This document shows, one piece after another, positions 42,294 through 50,549 of a stretch of 64,000 nucleotides of DNA. The notes under the pieces were generated by a model. It saw nothing but the letters and a program-made list of their open reading frames with translations, was not told where the DNA came from and made no database searches. A program made the translations under genes and the position numbers. The stretch's first letter is position 1. Each line of letters begins with the position of its first letter. Origin of the DNA: CAWGJC01 sp965276665 (GTDB taxonomy: Bacteria > Pseudomonadota > Alphaproteobacteria > Acetobacterales > Acetobacteraceae); assembly GCA_965276665.1 (NCBI GenBank), contig OZ255620.1, positions 4,986,356 to 5,050,355 of the forward strand, written 5' to 3'.

Positions 42294-43277
42294 ATGGGGC
42301 GCTTCATCGTCCGCCGGCTGCTCGGGATGATCCCGTTCATCTTCCTGGTCTCGATCACCGTGTTCGTGCTGATCAAGATGGCGCCGGGGGATTTCGTCTC
42401 GAACTATGCGGCCTCGCTCGCCGCTGCGGGCGAGACGGTGGATGACGCGATGCTCGCGACCATGCGGACGCGCTTCGGCCTCGACCAGCCCTGGATCGTG
42501 CAGTACGGGCGCTGGATTTTCGGCATCCTGCACGGCGATTTCGGCTATTCCTTCGAGTGGCAGCAGCCGGTGTCCGCGCTGATCGGCGAGCGGATGGGGC
42601 TCACCCTGGTGCTGTCGGTTGCGACCCTGCTGTTCACCTGGGCCATCGCGCTGCCGATCGGGGTGTACTCCGCGGTACGTCGCTATTCGGTCGGGGATTA
42701 CATCTTCACCTTTCTGGGTTTCATCGGCCTCGCGGTGCCGGGATTCCTGCTGGCGCTCGTGCTGATGTATGTCGGCATCTCGGTGTTCCATCAGGATATC
42801 GGCGGCCTGTTCTCGCCGCGCTATCTCAACGCGCCCTGGTCATGGGGGCGGGTGGGCGATCTCGCGGCGCATGTCTGGATCCCGATGGTCATCCTCGGCA
42901 CCGGCGGGGCGGCGAGCCTGATCCGGGTGATGCGCGCCAATCTGCTCGACCAGCTGCACCAGCCTTATGTCGACACGGCGCGCGCTAAGGGTCTCAGCGA
43001 GTTCACGCTGCTGGTGCGCTATCCGATCCGCATCGCGCTCAACCCGTTCGTCAGCACGCTCGGCTGGGTGCTCCCGCATCTCGTCTCGGGCTCGATCATC
43101 ATCTCGATCGTGCTGAACCTGCCGACCGCCGGGCCGCTGCTGCTGCAGGCGCTGCTCTCGCAGGATCAGTATCTCGCCGGCGCCTTCCTGCTCCTGCTCT
43201 GCTCGCTGACGGTGATCGGCACGTTGATTTCCGACATCCTGCTCGCTTTGCTCGATCCGCGGATCCGCATTCAATGA
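42294..43277 (+). CDS. ABC importer permease, DppB type
   Basis: A 327-residue permease with six predicted membrane helices. The N-terminal GRFIVRRLLGMIPFIFLVS and the cytoplasmic EAA loop near VDTARAKGLSEFTLLVRYPIRIALNP are typical of the DppB/OppB family. It starts 3 bp after the binding-protein stop and overlaps the next permease gene by 4 bp, so the importer is a single coupled transcription unit. Confidence 0.92.
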   Translation: MGRFIVRRLLGMIPFIFLVSITVFVLIKMAPGDFVSNYAASLAAAGETVDDAMLATMRTRFGLDQPWIVQYGRWIFGILHGDFGYSFEWQQPVSALIGERMGLTLVLSVATLLFTWAIALPIGVYSAVRRYSVGDYIFTFLGFIGLAVPGFLLALVLMYVGISVFHQDIGGLFSPRYLNAPWSWGRVGDLAAHVWIPMVILGTGGAASLIRVMRANLLDQLHQPYVDTARAKGLSEFTLLVRYPIRIALNPFVSTLGWVLPHLVSGSIIISIVLNLPTAGPLLLQALLSQDQYLAGAFLLLLCSLTVIGTLISDILLALLDPRIRIQ

Positions 43278-44407
43278 GCGCGTCGGCGACCATCGGCGGC
43301 CTGCCGCAGCGTGGCCATGCGCTCGACACCGCCTCGCAGGGCCGGCTGCTCTGGCTGCGATTCCGGCGGCACAAGCTCGCGATGGCGGGGCTCGTGCTGA
43401 CGGTGCTGATCTATCTGGTCGCGATCTTCGCCGAGTTCGTGGCCCCGTTCAGCCCGGACAAGGCCAATGGCCGCCTCGTGTTTCACCCGCCGCAAATGAT
43501 CCATCTGATCGACCGCGATGCCAGCGGATGGCATCTGCATCCCTATGTCGATGCGGAGAGGCTGGCGCGCGATCCGCTGACGCTCGCCGCGCGCTACGTG
43601 CCGGATCCGACCCGCAAGGTCTATCTCCGCTTCTGGGTGGAAGGCGATCCTTACCGGCTCTGGGGGGTGTTCCCCGCCGACCATCATCTCATCGGCACGG
43701 CGCGTCCGGGCGAGACGCTGTTCCTGCTCGGCGCGGATCGGCTTGGGCGTGATATGCTGAGCCGCATCGTCTATGGCGCGCGCGCCTCGCTATCGATCGG
43801 GCTCGTGGGCGTGACGTTCAGCCTAGTGTTCGGCATTCTGTTCGGTGGCCTGTCGGGCTATTATGGCGGGCGGGTGGATTGGTTCATCCAGCGTGTGATC
43901 GAGTTCATCCTATCGCTGCCGACGATCCCGATCTGGCTTGCGCTCGCCGCCGCGCTGCCGAAGGACTGGTCGCCGCTCACGCTCTATTTCTGCATCACGC
44001 TGATCATCTCGCTAATCGGCTGGACCGAACTCGCGCGGGTGGTGCGCGGACGGTTTCTCGCGTTGCGCTCGGAGACTTTCGTGACCGCGGCCTGGCTCGA
44101 CGGATGCAGCGAGCGGCGCATCATCTTCCGTCACATGCTCCCATCGCTGACCAGCCACATCATCGCCTCGGTGACGCTGGCGATTCCGCTGATGATCCTC
44201 GCGGAGACCTCGCTGAGCTTCCTCGGCCTCGGGCTGCAACCGCCGGCGATCAGCTGGGGCGCGCTGTTGAAGGAGGCGCAGAACGTGGAATCGGTGGCCT
44301 CGGCGCCTTGGCTCCTGCTGCCGGGTGCCGCCGTGGCGATCACCGTGCTGGCGCTCAATTTCCTCGGCGACGGGCTGCGCGACGCGGCCGATCCGCATGC
44401 TCATTGA
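43274..44407 (+). CDS. ABC importer permease, DppC type, with long periplasmic loop
   Basis: A 377-residue DppC-like permease. After the first membrane helix there is an unusually long loop of roughly 100 residues (about 60-160, including RYVPDPTRKVYLRFWVEGDPYRLWGVFP) before LGADRLGRDMLSRIVYGAR, the conserved domain start. The EAA loop lies in FVTAAWLDGCSERRIIFRHMLPS. Such long loops occur in oligosaccharide or sugar-acid importers of this family. It overlaps both neighbouring importer genes, by 4 bp upstream and 11 bp downstream. Confidence 0.91.
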   Translation: MSASATIGGLPQRGHALDTASQGRLLWLRFRRHKLAMAGLVLTVLIYLVAIFAEFVAPFSPDKANGRLVFHPPQMIHLIDRDASGWHLHPYVDAERLARDPLTLAARYVPDPTRKVYLRFWVEGDPYRLWGVFPADHHLIGTARPGETLFLLGADRLGRDMLSRIVYGARASLSIGLVGVTFSLVFGILFGGLSGYYGGRVDWFIQRVIEFILSLPTIPIWLALAAALPKDWSPLTLYFCITLIISLIGWTELARVVRGRFLALRSETFVTAAWLDGCSERRIIFRHMLPSLTSHIIASVTLAIPLMILAETSLSFLGLGLQPPAISWGALLKEAQNVESVASAPWLLLPGAAVAITVLALNFLGDGLRDAADPHAH

Positions 44408-46115
44408 GACGCCTCCAGACCTGACCACCGTGCTCCGCGTGCGGGATCTCAGCACGCATTTCCCGATCGGGCAGATGGTGGTGCGCGCGGTCGATGGCGT
44501 GAGCTTCTCGCTGGCCCGCGGGCGCACGCTCTGCATCGTGGGTGAGAGCGGCAGCGGCAAGAGCATGACGGCGCGCTCGATCCTGCAGATTGTCGGGCCG
44601 CCGGGGCGCATCGCCAGCGGCGAGGTGCTGTATGCGCGGCGCCCGGGCGAGACGCCGGTGGATCTCGCGCGGCTGCCGGCACGCGGGGCGCGGATGCGCG
44701 CAGTGCGCGGGCGCGAGATCGCGATGGTGTTCCAGGAGCCGATGACCTCGCTGAGCCCGATCCATCGCATCGGCTGGCAGATCGGCGAGGCGCTGCTGGC
44801 GCACGGGATGGCGGATCGCCGCACGGCCCGGGCGCGCGCCATCGAGATGCTGCGCCAGGTGGAGATCCCCGATCCCGAGAACGCGGTGAACCGTTACCCG
44901 TTCGAATTCAGCGGCGGGATGCGACAGCGGGCGATGATCGCGATGGCGCTGGTGTGCGCGCCCCGGGTGCTGATCGCGGACGAGCCGACCACCGCGCTCG
45001 ATGTCACCACCCAGGCCGAGATCCTGCGCCTGATCCGTCGTCTCCAGGACGAGAACGGCCTCGCGGTGCTGTTCATCACGCATGACATGGGCGTGGTGGC
45101 GCAGATCGCCGACGACGTGCTGGTGATGCGCGACGGCCGCGTGGTCGAGCACGCGCCCGTCGAGCAGGTGTTCCATGCGCCCGAGCATCCCTATACGAAG
45201 ATGCTGCTGGCGGCGTCGAAGAAGCTCGGCATGGCGGCGCCGCCGGCGCGGCCCGTCGTGCATGCGAGCGCGCCGCTGCTGCGCGTGCGGGACGTCACGC
45301 TGACCTATCCGCCACAGGCGACGCTGTTCCGCCGGGCGGCCGCGCCGGTGGCGGCGCTGCGCGGCGTCGGGTTCGACCTGTTCGAAGGCGAAAATCTCGG
45401 CATCGTCGGGGAGAGCGGGTCCGGCAAGACGACGCTCGGCAATTGCCTGATCCGGGTGCTGCAGCCGAATGCCGGCACGATCGAGTACACGATGCGGGAT
45501 GGGCGGGCGCTCGATCTCGCCACCTTGCCGCGCAACGCGCTCAAGCCGGTGCATCGCGAAATCCGCATGGTGTTCCAGGACCCGTTCGCCTCGCTCAATC
45601 CGCGGATGACGGTGGAGGCGATCGTCGGCGAGCCGCTCCTTGTGCATGGCGTGATGGCGGGTCCGGCGCTCGCCCGGCGGGTCGGCGAGCTGCTCGCGAT
45701 GGTCGGACTGCCGCCGGATGCGGCACGGCGCTACCCGCACGCATTCAGCGGCGGCCAGCGCCAGCGCATCGTCATCGCGCGCGCGCTCGCGCTCGATCCG
45801 CGCCTTGTCATCGCCGACGAGGCGACCTCGGCGCTCGACGTGACTTTGCGCGGGCAGATCCTCGACCTGCTGCTTGACCTGCAGCCCAGGCTCGGGCTCA
45901 GCTTCATCCTGATCAGCCATGATCTCGGCGTGATCCGCTATTTCTGCAATCGCATCGTGGTGATGTTCCGCGGCACGGTGGTGGAAGCCGGCGATGCGGA
46001 GCGCATCTGTCGCGATCCGCGGGAGCCGTATACGAAGGCGCTGCTCGGCGCGGTGCCGGCCGCCGATCCGCGCCAGCGATCCATCGTCGCGCGGGAGCTG
46101 CCGGCGGCGGTTTGA
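44397..46115 (+). CDS. Fused ABC importer ATPase, DppD-DppF type
   Basis: A 572-residue protein with two complete NBDs in tandem. The first (about 10-280) has GESGSGKSM, the signature FSGGMRQR and Walker B VLIADEPTTALD. The second (about 300-560) has GESGSGKTT, FSGGQRQR and Walker B LVIADEATSALD. It energises the importer in place of separate DppD and DppF subunits. The ATG at 44397 lies inside the preceding permease gene, giving an 11-bp overlap. The oligopeptide C-terminal motif HPYTKMLL follows the first NBD; REPYTKALLG follows the second. Confidence 0.93.
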   Translation: MLIETPPDLTTVLRVRDLSTHFPIGQMVVRAVDGVSFSLARGRTLCIVGESGSGKSMTARSILQIVGPPGRIASGEVLYARRPGETPVDLARLPARGARMRAVRGREIAMVFQEPMTSLSPIHRIGWQIGEALLAHGMADRRTARARAIEMLRQVEIPDPENAVNRYPFEFSGGMRQRAMIAMALVCAPRVLIADEPTTALDVTTQAEILRLIRRLQDENGLAVLFITHDMGVVAQIADDVLVMRDGRVVEHAPVEQVFHAPEHPYTKMLLAASKKLGMAAPPARPVVHASAPLLRVRDVTLTYPPQATLFRRAAAPVAALRGVGFDLFEGENLGIVGESGSGKTTLGNCLIRVLQPNAGTIEYTMRDGRALDLATLPRNALKPVHREIRMVFQDPFASLNPRMTVEAIVGEPLLVHGVMAGPALARRVGELLAMVGLPPDAARRYPHAFSGGQRQRIVIARALALDPRLVIADEATSALDVTLRGQILDLLLDLQPRLGLSFILISHDLGVIRYFCNRIVVMFRGTVVEAGDAERICRDPREPYTKALLGAVPAADPRQRSIVARELPAAV

Positions 46116-46142
46116 CCGGCGGCGGTTTGAAAGGACAAGCCC

Positions 46143-47282
46143 GTGAAGATAACCGGCCTGCGTACCTTCATGCAGCGCGTCGGCAACCGGCCGCGCCTGC
46201 TGGTCAGGATCGACACGGATGAGGGCATTTCCGGCTGGGGCGAGGCCTATAATCACGGGCCGGACCGCGCGCTGGCGCCGGTGCTGGAATACCTGTTCGA
46301 CCAGATAACCGGGATCGACCCGCGCCGCATCGAGTTCATCGTGCTGAAACTGCTGCAGAGCTCGCGCTTCCCGCCCGGCGCGATCGGGCTCGCGGCGATC
46401 TCCGCGATCGACCATGCGCTCTGGGATATCTCGGGCAAGGCGGCCGGCCTGCCGGTCTACATGCTGCTCGGCGGCCACGCGCGCGACCGGGTGCGCGTCT
46501 ATTGCGGGGTTTACACCGCGCCGGATCCGAAGGAGTGCCTCGAACTCACGCAGCGCCTGCATGCGGAGCATGGCTTCACCGCGTTCAAGCTCTCACCGTT
46601 CCGGCGTGATCTGCATGCCGGGCGTTGGGGCGCGCTCTGCGCGGAAACCGGCGCGTATTTCGGCCGGCTGCGCGAGATGGCGCCTTCAGATTGGGAGTTC
46701 GCGTTCGACGCGCATGCCAAGATCTTCGAGCCTTATCAGGCGATCCAGCTCGGCAACGCGCTCGCCGCCAATGATCCGCTGTTCTACGAGGAGCCGATCC
46801 GGCCCGAGCACATCCCCGCATGGGGGCGCCTGCGCCACGAGCTCAAATGCCCGCTCGCGACCGGTGAAAGCCTCTATTCGCGCTTCGAGTTCCTCAGCCT
46901 GATGCAGGCGGGGGGCGCCGATATCATCCAGCCCGATATCTGCGTGGTCGGCGGGTTGCTGGAAATGCGCAAGATCGCGGCGATCGCCGAGGCGCATTAC
47001 GTGACGGTCGCGCCGCACAATCCGATGGGGCCGCTGGCCACCGCGGTCAACGTGCATTTCAGCGCCGCGCAGCCGAATTTCAAGATTTTGGAATATAAGC
47101 TGCCGGAGCAGGTCTCCTGGCTCGTCGATCCCTATCTGCCGAAGGACGGCTATCTCGAATTGCGCCCCGACCGGCCCGGCTGGGGCGTGGAGATTGACGA
47201 GGCGGCGCTCGCGCGGGACGATTACGTCCATTGGGAACGCAAGCTTCCGCTCCGTCCGGACGGTTCGACCGGCTACACCTGA
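46143..47282 (+). CDS. Enolase-superfamily sugar-acid dehydratase (MR/MLE)
   Basis: A 379-residue mandelate racemase/muconate lactonising enzyme family protein, most like galactonate dehydratase-type acid-sugar dehydratases. Metal ligands are Asp189 in FAFDAH, Glu216 or 217 in YEEP, and Glu242 in TGESLYSRFE. A basic residue is expected at FKLSPF (Lys149), and His lies in APHNPMG. The start is a GTG at 46143, 27 bp after the fused ATPase gene. It probably dehydrates the sugar acid brought in by the importer, giving a 2-keto-3-deoxy acid. The substrate is unknown. Confidence 0.88.
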   Translation: MKITGLRTFMQRVGNRPRLLVRIDTDEGISGWGEAYNHGPDRALAPVLEYLFDQITGIDPRRIEFIVLKLLQSSRFPPGAIGLAAISAIDHALWDISGKAAGLPVYMLLGGHARDRVRVYCGVYTAPDPKECLELTQRLHAEHGFTAFKLSPFRRDLHAGRWGALCAETGAYFGRLREMAPSDWEFAFDAHAKIFEPYQAIQLGNALAANDPLFYEEPIRPEHIPAWGRLRHELKCPLATGESLYSRFEFLSLMQAGGADIIQPDICVVGGLLEMRKIAAIAEAHYVTVAPHNPMGPLATAVNVHFSAAQPNFKILEYKLPEQVSWLVDPYLPKDGYLELRPDRPGWGVEIDEAALARDDYVHWERKLPLRPDGSTGYT

Positions 47283-47432
47283 GAGCCCGTGAGAGAATGC
47301 ACCTATGCCGGCCATCCGACGCGGCTTTCTGCGCTTCCGGTGCTCACGGCCCTCGAGGCCGCTCCACGCCGATTCTCGAAGCCACGCCGGACGACGGGGC
47401 CTAGCGCATTCTCAAACGGACTCTGAGGTCTC

Positions 47433-48443
47433 ATGCAATATCGCAATCTCGGCCGCAGCGGCCTGCGGGTCTCGCCGCTCTGCCTCGGCACGATGAATTT
47501 CGGCGGCCCGACCGACGAGGCGATTTCGCGGCGCATCGTCGCCGTCGCGCGCGAGGCCGGGGTGAATTTCATCGACACCGCGGATGTCTATTGCGGCGGC
47601 GCGTCGGAGGAGGTGACGGGGCGGGCGATCGCGGCCGAGCGCGATGCCTGGGTGCTGGCCACCAAGCTCGCGAACCGCGATGCGCCGGATGCGAACGGCG
47701 CGGGCCTGTCGCGCAAATGGGTGATGCGCGCGGCGGAGGCGAGCCTGCGCCGGCTCGGCACCGATCACATCGACATCTACTACCTGCACAAGGAAGACCA
47801 TGCGACGCCACTCGAGGAAACGGTGCGCGCGATCGGCGATCTCGTGCGGCAGGGCAAGATCCGCTATTTCGGCGTGTCCAACTACCGCTCCTGGCGGGTC
47901 GCGGAGATCTGCCGCATCTGCGATGCGCTCGGCATCGACCGGCCGGTGGTCTCGCAACCCTATTACCACGCGTTCAATCGCGGGATCGAGACGGAGCACC
48001 TGCCGGCCTGCCGGTATTTCGGGCTCGGCGTGTTCGCCTATAGCCCGCTCGCGCGCGGGGTGCTGACGGCGAAATACGACCCGGACGCGCCGCCGCCGGA
48101 AGGCACGCGCGCCGGGCGCGACGACCGGCGGATGATGCAGACCGAGTGGCGCCCGGAATCACTCCGCCTCGCACGCGACATCGAGCGGCACGCCAGCGCG
48201 AAGGGCGGCAATGCTGCGAAACTTGCGATCGGCTGGGTGCTGAACAACGCGCTCGTCACCGGCGTGATCGCCGGCCCGCGCACCGAAGCGCAATGGGCGG
48301 ATTACCTGGCGGCGCTCGACTACAAATTCACCGCTGAGGATGAGGCGCTGATCGACGGCATGGTGGCGCCTGGGCATCCTTCGACGCCTGGTTACAACGA
48401 TCCAGCTTATCCGATCGAGGGGCGGGTTTCGCGGGTGGGGTAG
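47433..48443 (+). CDS. Aldo/keto reductase
   Basis: A 336-residue NADP-linked aldo/keto reductase barrel. The catalytic tetrad is visible: Asp48 and Tyr53 (FIDTADVY), Lys78 (ATKLA) and His119 (YYLHKED). The nucleotide-binding end reads TGVIAGPRTEAQW. The ATG at 47433 has GAGG upstream. As the last gene of the locus, 150 bp after the dehydratase gene, it may oxidise or reduce a sugar or sugar lactone in the same pathway. The gap before it contains a TAGCGCATTCTCA stretch that resembles one end of the large hairpin repeat. Confidence 0.9.
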   Translation: MQYRNLGRSGLRVSPLCLGTMNFGGPTDEAISRRIVAVAREAGVNFIDTADVYCGGASEEVTGRAIAAERDAWVLATKLANRDAPDANGAGLSRKWVMRAAEASLRRLGTDHIDIYYLHKEDHATPLEETVRAIGDLVRQGKIRYFGVSNYRSWRVAEICRICDALGIDRPVVSQPYYHAFNRGIETEHLPACRYFGLGVFAYSPLARGVLTAKYDPDAPPPEGTRAGRDDRRMMQTEWRPESLRLARDIERHASAKGGNAAKLAIGWVLNNALVTGVIAGPRTEAQWADYLAALDYKFTAEDEALIDGMVAPGHPSTPGYNDPAYPIEGRVSRVG

Positions 48444-48481
48444 AGGCGGGGGGCTGCCCCCATGCCTCACTTGGGACCCCG

Positions 48482-48535
48482 CTGGACTATCTCGAAGAGC
48501 TTGCGGCATCGCCCATGGGACCTTCGTCTCGCTGA
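48482..48535 (+). pseudogene. Gene-end remnant of an NmrA-type reductase
   Basis: This plus-strand stretch encodes 17 residues and a stop, ending EELAASPMGPSSR, identical to the last residues of the NmrA-type protein encoded at 50508-51395 on the other strand. No upstream part of the gene is present. It is therefore a broken leftover of a related gene, or the trace of a duplication with inversion. The DNA similarity continues past the stop for another 30 or so bases. Confidence 0.75.
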
Positions 48536-48540
48536 CGGGC
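48494..48540 (+). repeat. Left arm of a 47-bp perfect inverted repeat
   Basis: These 47 bases are identical, base for base, to the reverse complement of 50503-50549. The arm includes the end of the gene remnant and its TGA. Weaker similarity continues outward to about 48570. The two arms enclose a 2-kb patch with a quinone-reductase-like gene and a frameshifted gene. Confidence 0.85.
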
Positions 48541-48603
48541 TGCCCATTGCCCTGAACCACCGCCTGACGACTGACGGTGTTCCGGCAGCGACGCGCCCGT
48601 GGC

Positions 48604-49467
48604 TTAGCCGGGCTTGAGAGTGGCGGCGAGTATGTCGCGCATCGTTTGCGGGCGGCGGCCAAGCAGCGCCTCCAACGTCGGATCGACCGCGGCAAAGTCG
48701 CCGCGCCTGGCGGCTCGATACATGCCGAGCAGCATGTCCGCCATCGGCGCGGGTACGCCCTGCGCCACTCTTGCGCTTCGCCATTCACCGTCGGACACGG
48801 TGACCCGTTTGATTTCGCGCCCGGTCAGCTCGGACGCGATCGCGGCGAGGTCGGCCATAGTGAACGCCTCGGGCGCGGTCAGCGGCGGTGTGATGCCGTC
48901 CAGCCGCCCTTCTTCGGCGAGCACGATCGCGTCCGCCTCCGCCAGATCGGCGCGAGCGGTCCAGCTCACCGGACCGTCCTCGGGGGCGCGGATCTCGCCT
49001 GTTTGCAATCCGTGCCCGATGAGATGCAACGCGCTCTCGGCGTAGAAGCCTTGGCGCAGCGACGTGAACGGCACGCCTCCTTCAGCCAGGAACGCCTCGG
49101 TTGCGGCGTGATCGGATGCCGGCGCAAAAGTCGAGTCCCGCCGTGCGCCCATGTGGCTGGTGTAGAGCACGCGCAGCACTCCGGCGGCGTGAGCGGCCTC
49201 GATCGCAGCATGATGCAGCTGAAGCGCCGTTTCACCCAGCTTGTCGACTGAGACGACCAACACTTGCGTCGCACCCGCGAATGCCGCCGCCAAACGGTTT
49301 GGCTCGGCAAAATCGCCCGCACGGACATGCACGCCCCGTTCAGCGAGGTCCCTCGCCTTAACAGGGTCTTGGACGCTGGCGACGATCCGATCCGCAGGCA
49401 GGCGGGTGAGCAGCCCTTCCACGACGGCCCGTCCGAGTTGGCCGTTAGCTCCAGTCACGACGATCAT
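48604..49467 (-). CDS. NmrA-like NAD(P)H:quinone oxidoreductase (QorB type)
   Basis: A 287-residue atypical short-chain dehydrogenase of the NmrA/QorB group. The dinucleotide motif is TGANGQLG (5-12) at the N-terminus, with SVQDPVKARDLAERGV after strand 2 and the YTSHMGARRDSTFAPASDHAATEAFL segment characteristic of QorB. Such proteins bind NADPH and reduce quinones or act as redox sensors. The gene lies between the inverted-repeat arms. No HxlR-type regulator, its common partner, is recognisable next to it. Confidence 0.88.
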   Translation of the reverse strand: MIVVTGANGQLGRAVVEGLLTRLPADRIVASVQDPVKARDLAERGVHVRAGDFAEPNRLAAAFAGATQVLVVSVDKLGETALQLHHAAIEAAHAAGVLRVLYTSHMGARRDSTFAPASDHAATEAFLAEGGVPFTSLRQGFYAESALHLIGHGLQTGEIRAPEDGPVSWTARADLAEADAIVLAEEGRLDGITPPLTAPEAFTMADLAAIASELTGREIKRVTVSDGEWRSARVAQGVPAPMADMLLGMYRAARRGDFAAVDPTLEALLGRRPQTMRDILAATLKPG

Positions 49468-49810
49468 GGACGCCTCTCGTTAACGACACCGATAGAAGCG
49501 CGATATCGTCGATACAGTTCAGCGACATGTCCGACGACCAGGCCGCCCTGAAAAAACGAGAGCCAGCGCCGGGCAAAGCAGGGTCTCACCATCGCCCATA
49601 GTCCGGCGGCGCATGAGCGCGCCGGGAGTTCGCACCGAGGTGTCAAGGTCCAGAACGCCCGCCGAAAGCCGCTTTCTCGGGGGCTAATTGCGCTACGCGC
49701 CCGAACCGGGTCTGGGTGCTGGTCGCCGCCAGCAGGGATCCAGAGGGGCAGAGCCCCATAGGCGCGAACTTTAAGGCTGGACCCGACGCGAGTTCGTCTG
49801 AATTCTGGGT
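49468..49810. other. 343-bp stretch with no recognisable gene
   Basis: No convincing coding frame is present. A short plus-strand frame from 49527 (MSDDQAALKKREPAPG...) stops after about 24 codons and matches nothing I know. The base composition and codon patterns look less GC-biased than in the neighbours, which fits decayed sequence. It follows the start of the QorB-type gene, so that gene's promoter should lie here. Confidence 0.5.
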
Positions 49811-50351
49811 TTATTGCGCGACGCCAGACGGAATTCCTCCGTCAATCGAATGAGTGAACGCATCAAGTTGCTCCGGAGACGTGATCCTGTGAACCTGCCG
49901 TCCGCTTTCCACGGTCCCGATGAGCGTCCGTAGTCGTGGCATCAAGCCACGGTCGATATTCCAAATCATCTTGAACAAGCGTTGCGTCACATCCAACATA
50001 TTACAGCCTTCCGGTCCGTCCGGCCGTCCTTCTCCACGCGCACACGCGATTTGCCGTTCGGCCGCCACCAAAATGTATCCAGATCGGGTGATCTACGAGC
50101 ACAATGTTGTCAGCGGCGGCAAACCTTCTCTCCAGCGTGGGCCACGGCCCCCAGCCGTCAATGACCCAATTTGCTCCGGCAATGAGGGAGTCGAGCGCTT
50201 CGGTAATTTCGGCCTCTGGCACAGGCTCCCAGCCCAGCCGCCACTGAAACCTGTCAACTGCATGAAACGGTAAGCTGTATTTGGCCGCTATGGCGCGAGC
50301 CAATTTCGATTTTCCACCGCCAGCATTTCCGATTATTGCCACGCGCTGCAT
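49811..50351 (-). pseudogene. Frameshifted P-loop kinase-like gene (topology-modulation type)
   Basis: The first part (from the ATG at 50351, ribosome binding site GGGAGC) encodes MQRVAIIGNAGGGKSKLA, a Walker A of small nucleotide kinases such as FlaR-type 'topology modulation' proteins, and continues to VDHPIWIHF. The expected continuation (WW-AAERQIACARGEG...) is found in another frame that stays open to 49811. The switch is near 50070-50075, where the sequence appears to be two bases short. Together the parts give a protein of normal family size, about 180 residues. It is either a recent pseudogene or a sequencing error. Confidence 0.75.
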
Positions 50352-50502
50352 CACGAGTTGCTCCCGCCGCCTGATCGTCAGTTTCGGAGTGGTCGTTGCA
50401 AAGGCGAAGGCAAGTGGGTGGGGGTTCTCAACAATTGCGGAAATCAAGAATTTGGCATCATCAGCCGCCTGAAGTGAGGCAATGGTTCAAATCAGTGGAG
50501 AT

Positions 50503-50549
50503 GCCCGTCAGCGAGACGAAGGTCCCATGGGCGATGCCGCAAGCTCTTC
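50503..50549 (-). repeat. Right arm of the 47-bp perfect inverted repeat
   Basis: Reverse complement of 48494-48540 with no mismatch. It covers the last codons and the stop of the intact NmrA-type gene, plus 5 bases beyond. Here the arm is part of a whole gene, so this side is likely the source and the left arm the remnant. Confidence 0.85.

Noticed and set aside
40419..42791. A 790-codon minus-strand frame opposite the solute-binding protein
   Set aside because: The product is rich in Arg, His, Asp and Glu with no motif, as expected from an antisense reading of GC-rich codons.
42294..46115. Reading the dipeptide-type importer as a true dipeptide transporter
   Set aside because: Family names alone favour peptides, but the flanking dehydratases and reductase, the long binding protein and the long-loop permease favour a sugar-acid substrate. 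I left the substrate open.
47402..47420. TAGCGCATTCTCA before the aldo/keto reductase gene as a third copy of the large hairpin repeat
   Set aside because: Only about 13 bases resemble one end. The stem, apex and opposite end are missing, so it may be a chance match or an old solo end.
49527..49601. A short plus-strand frame starting MSDDQAALKK as a regulator gene for the QorB-type reductase
   Set aside because: It stops after about 24 codons, has no helix-turn-helix pattern and no homologue I recognise.
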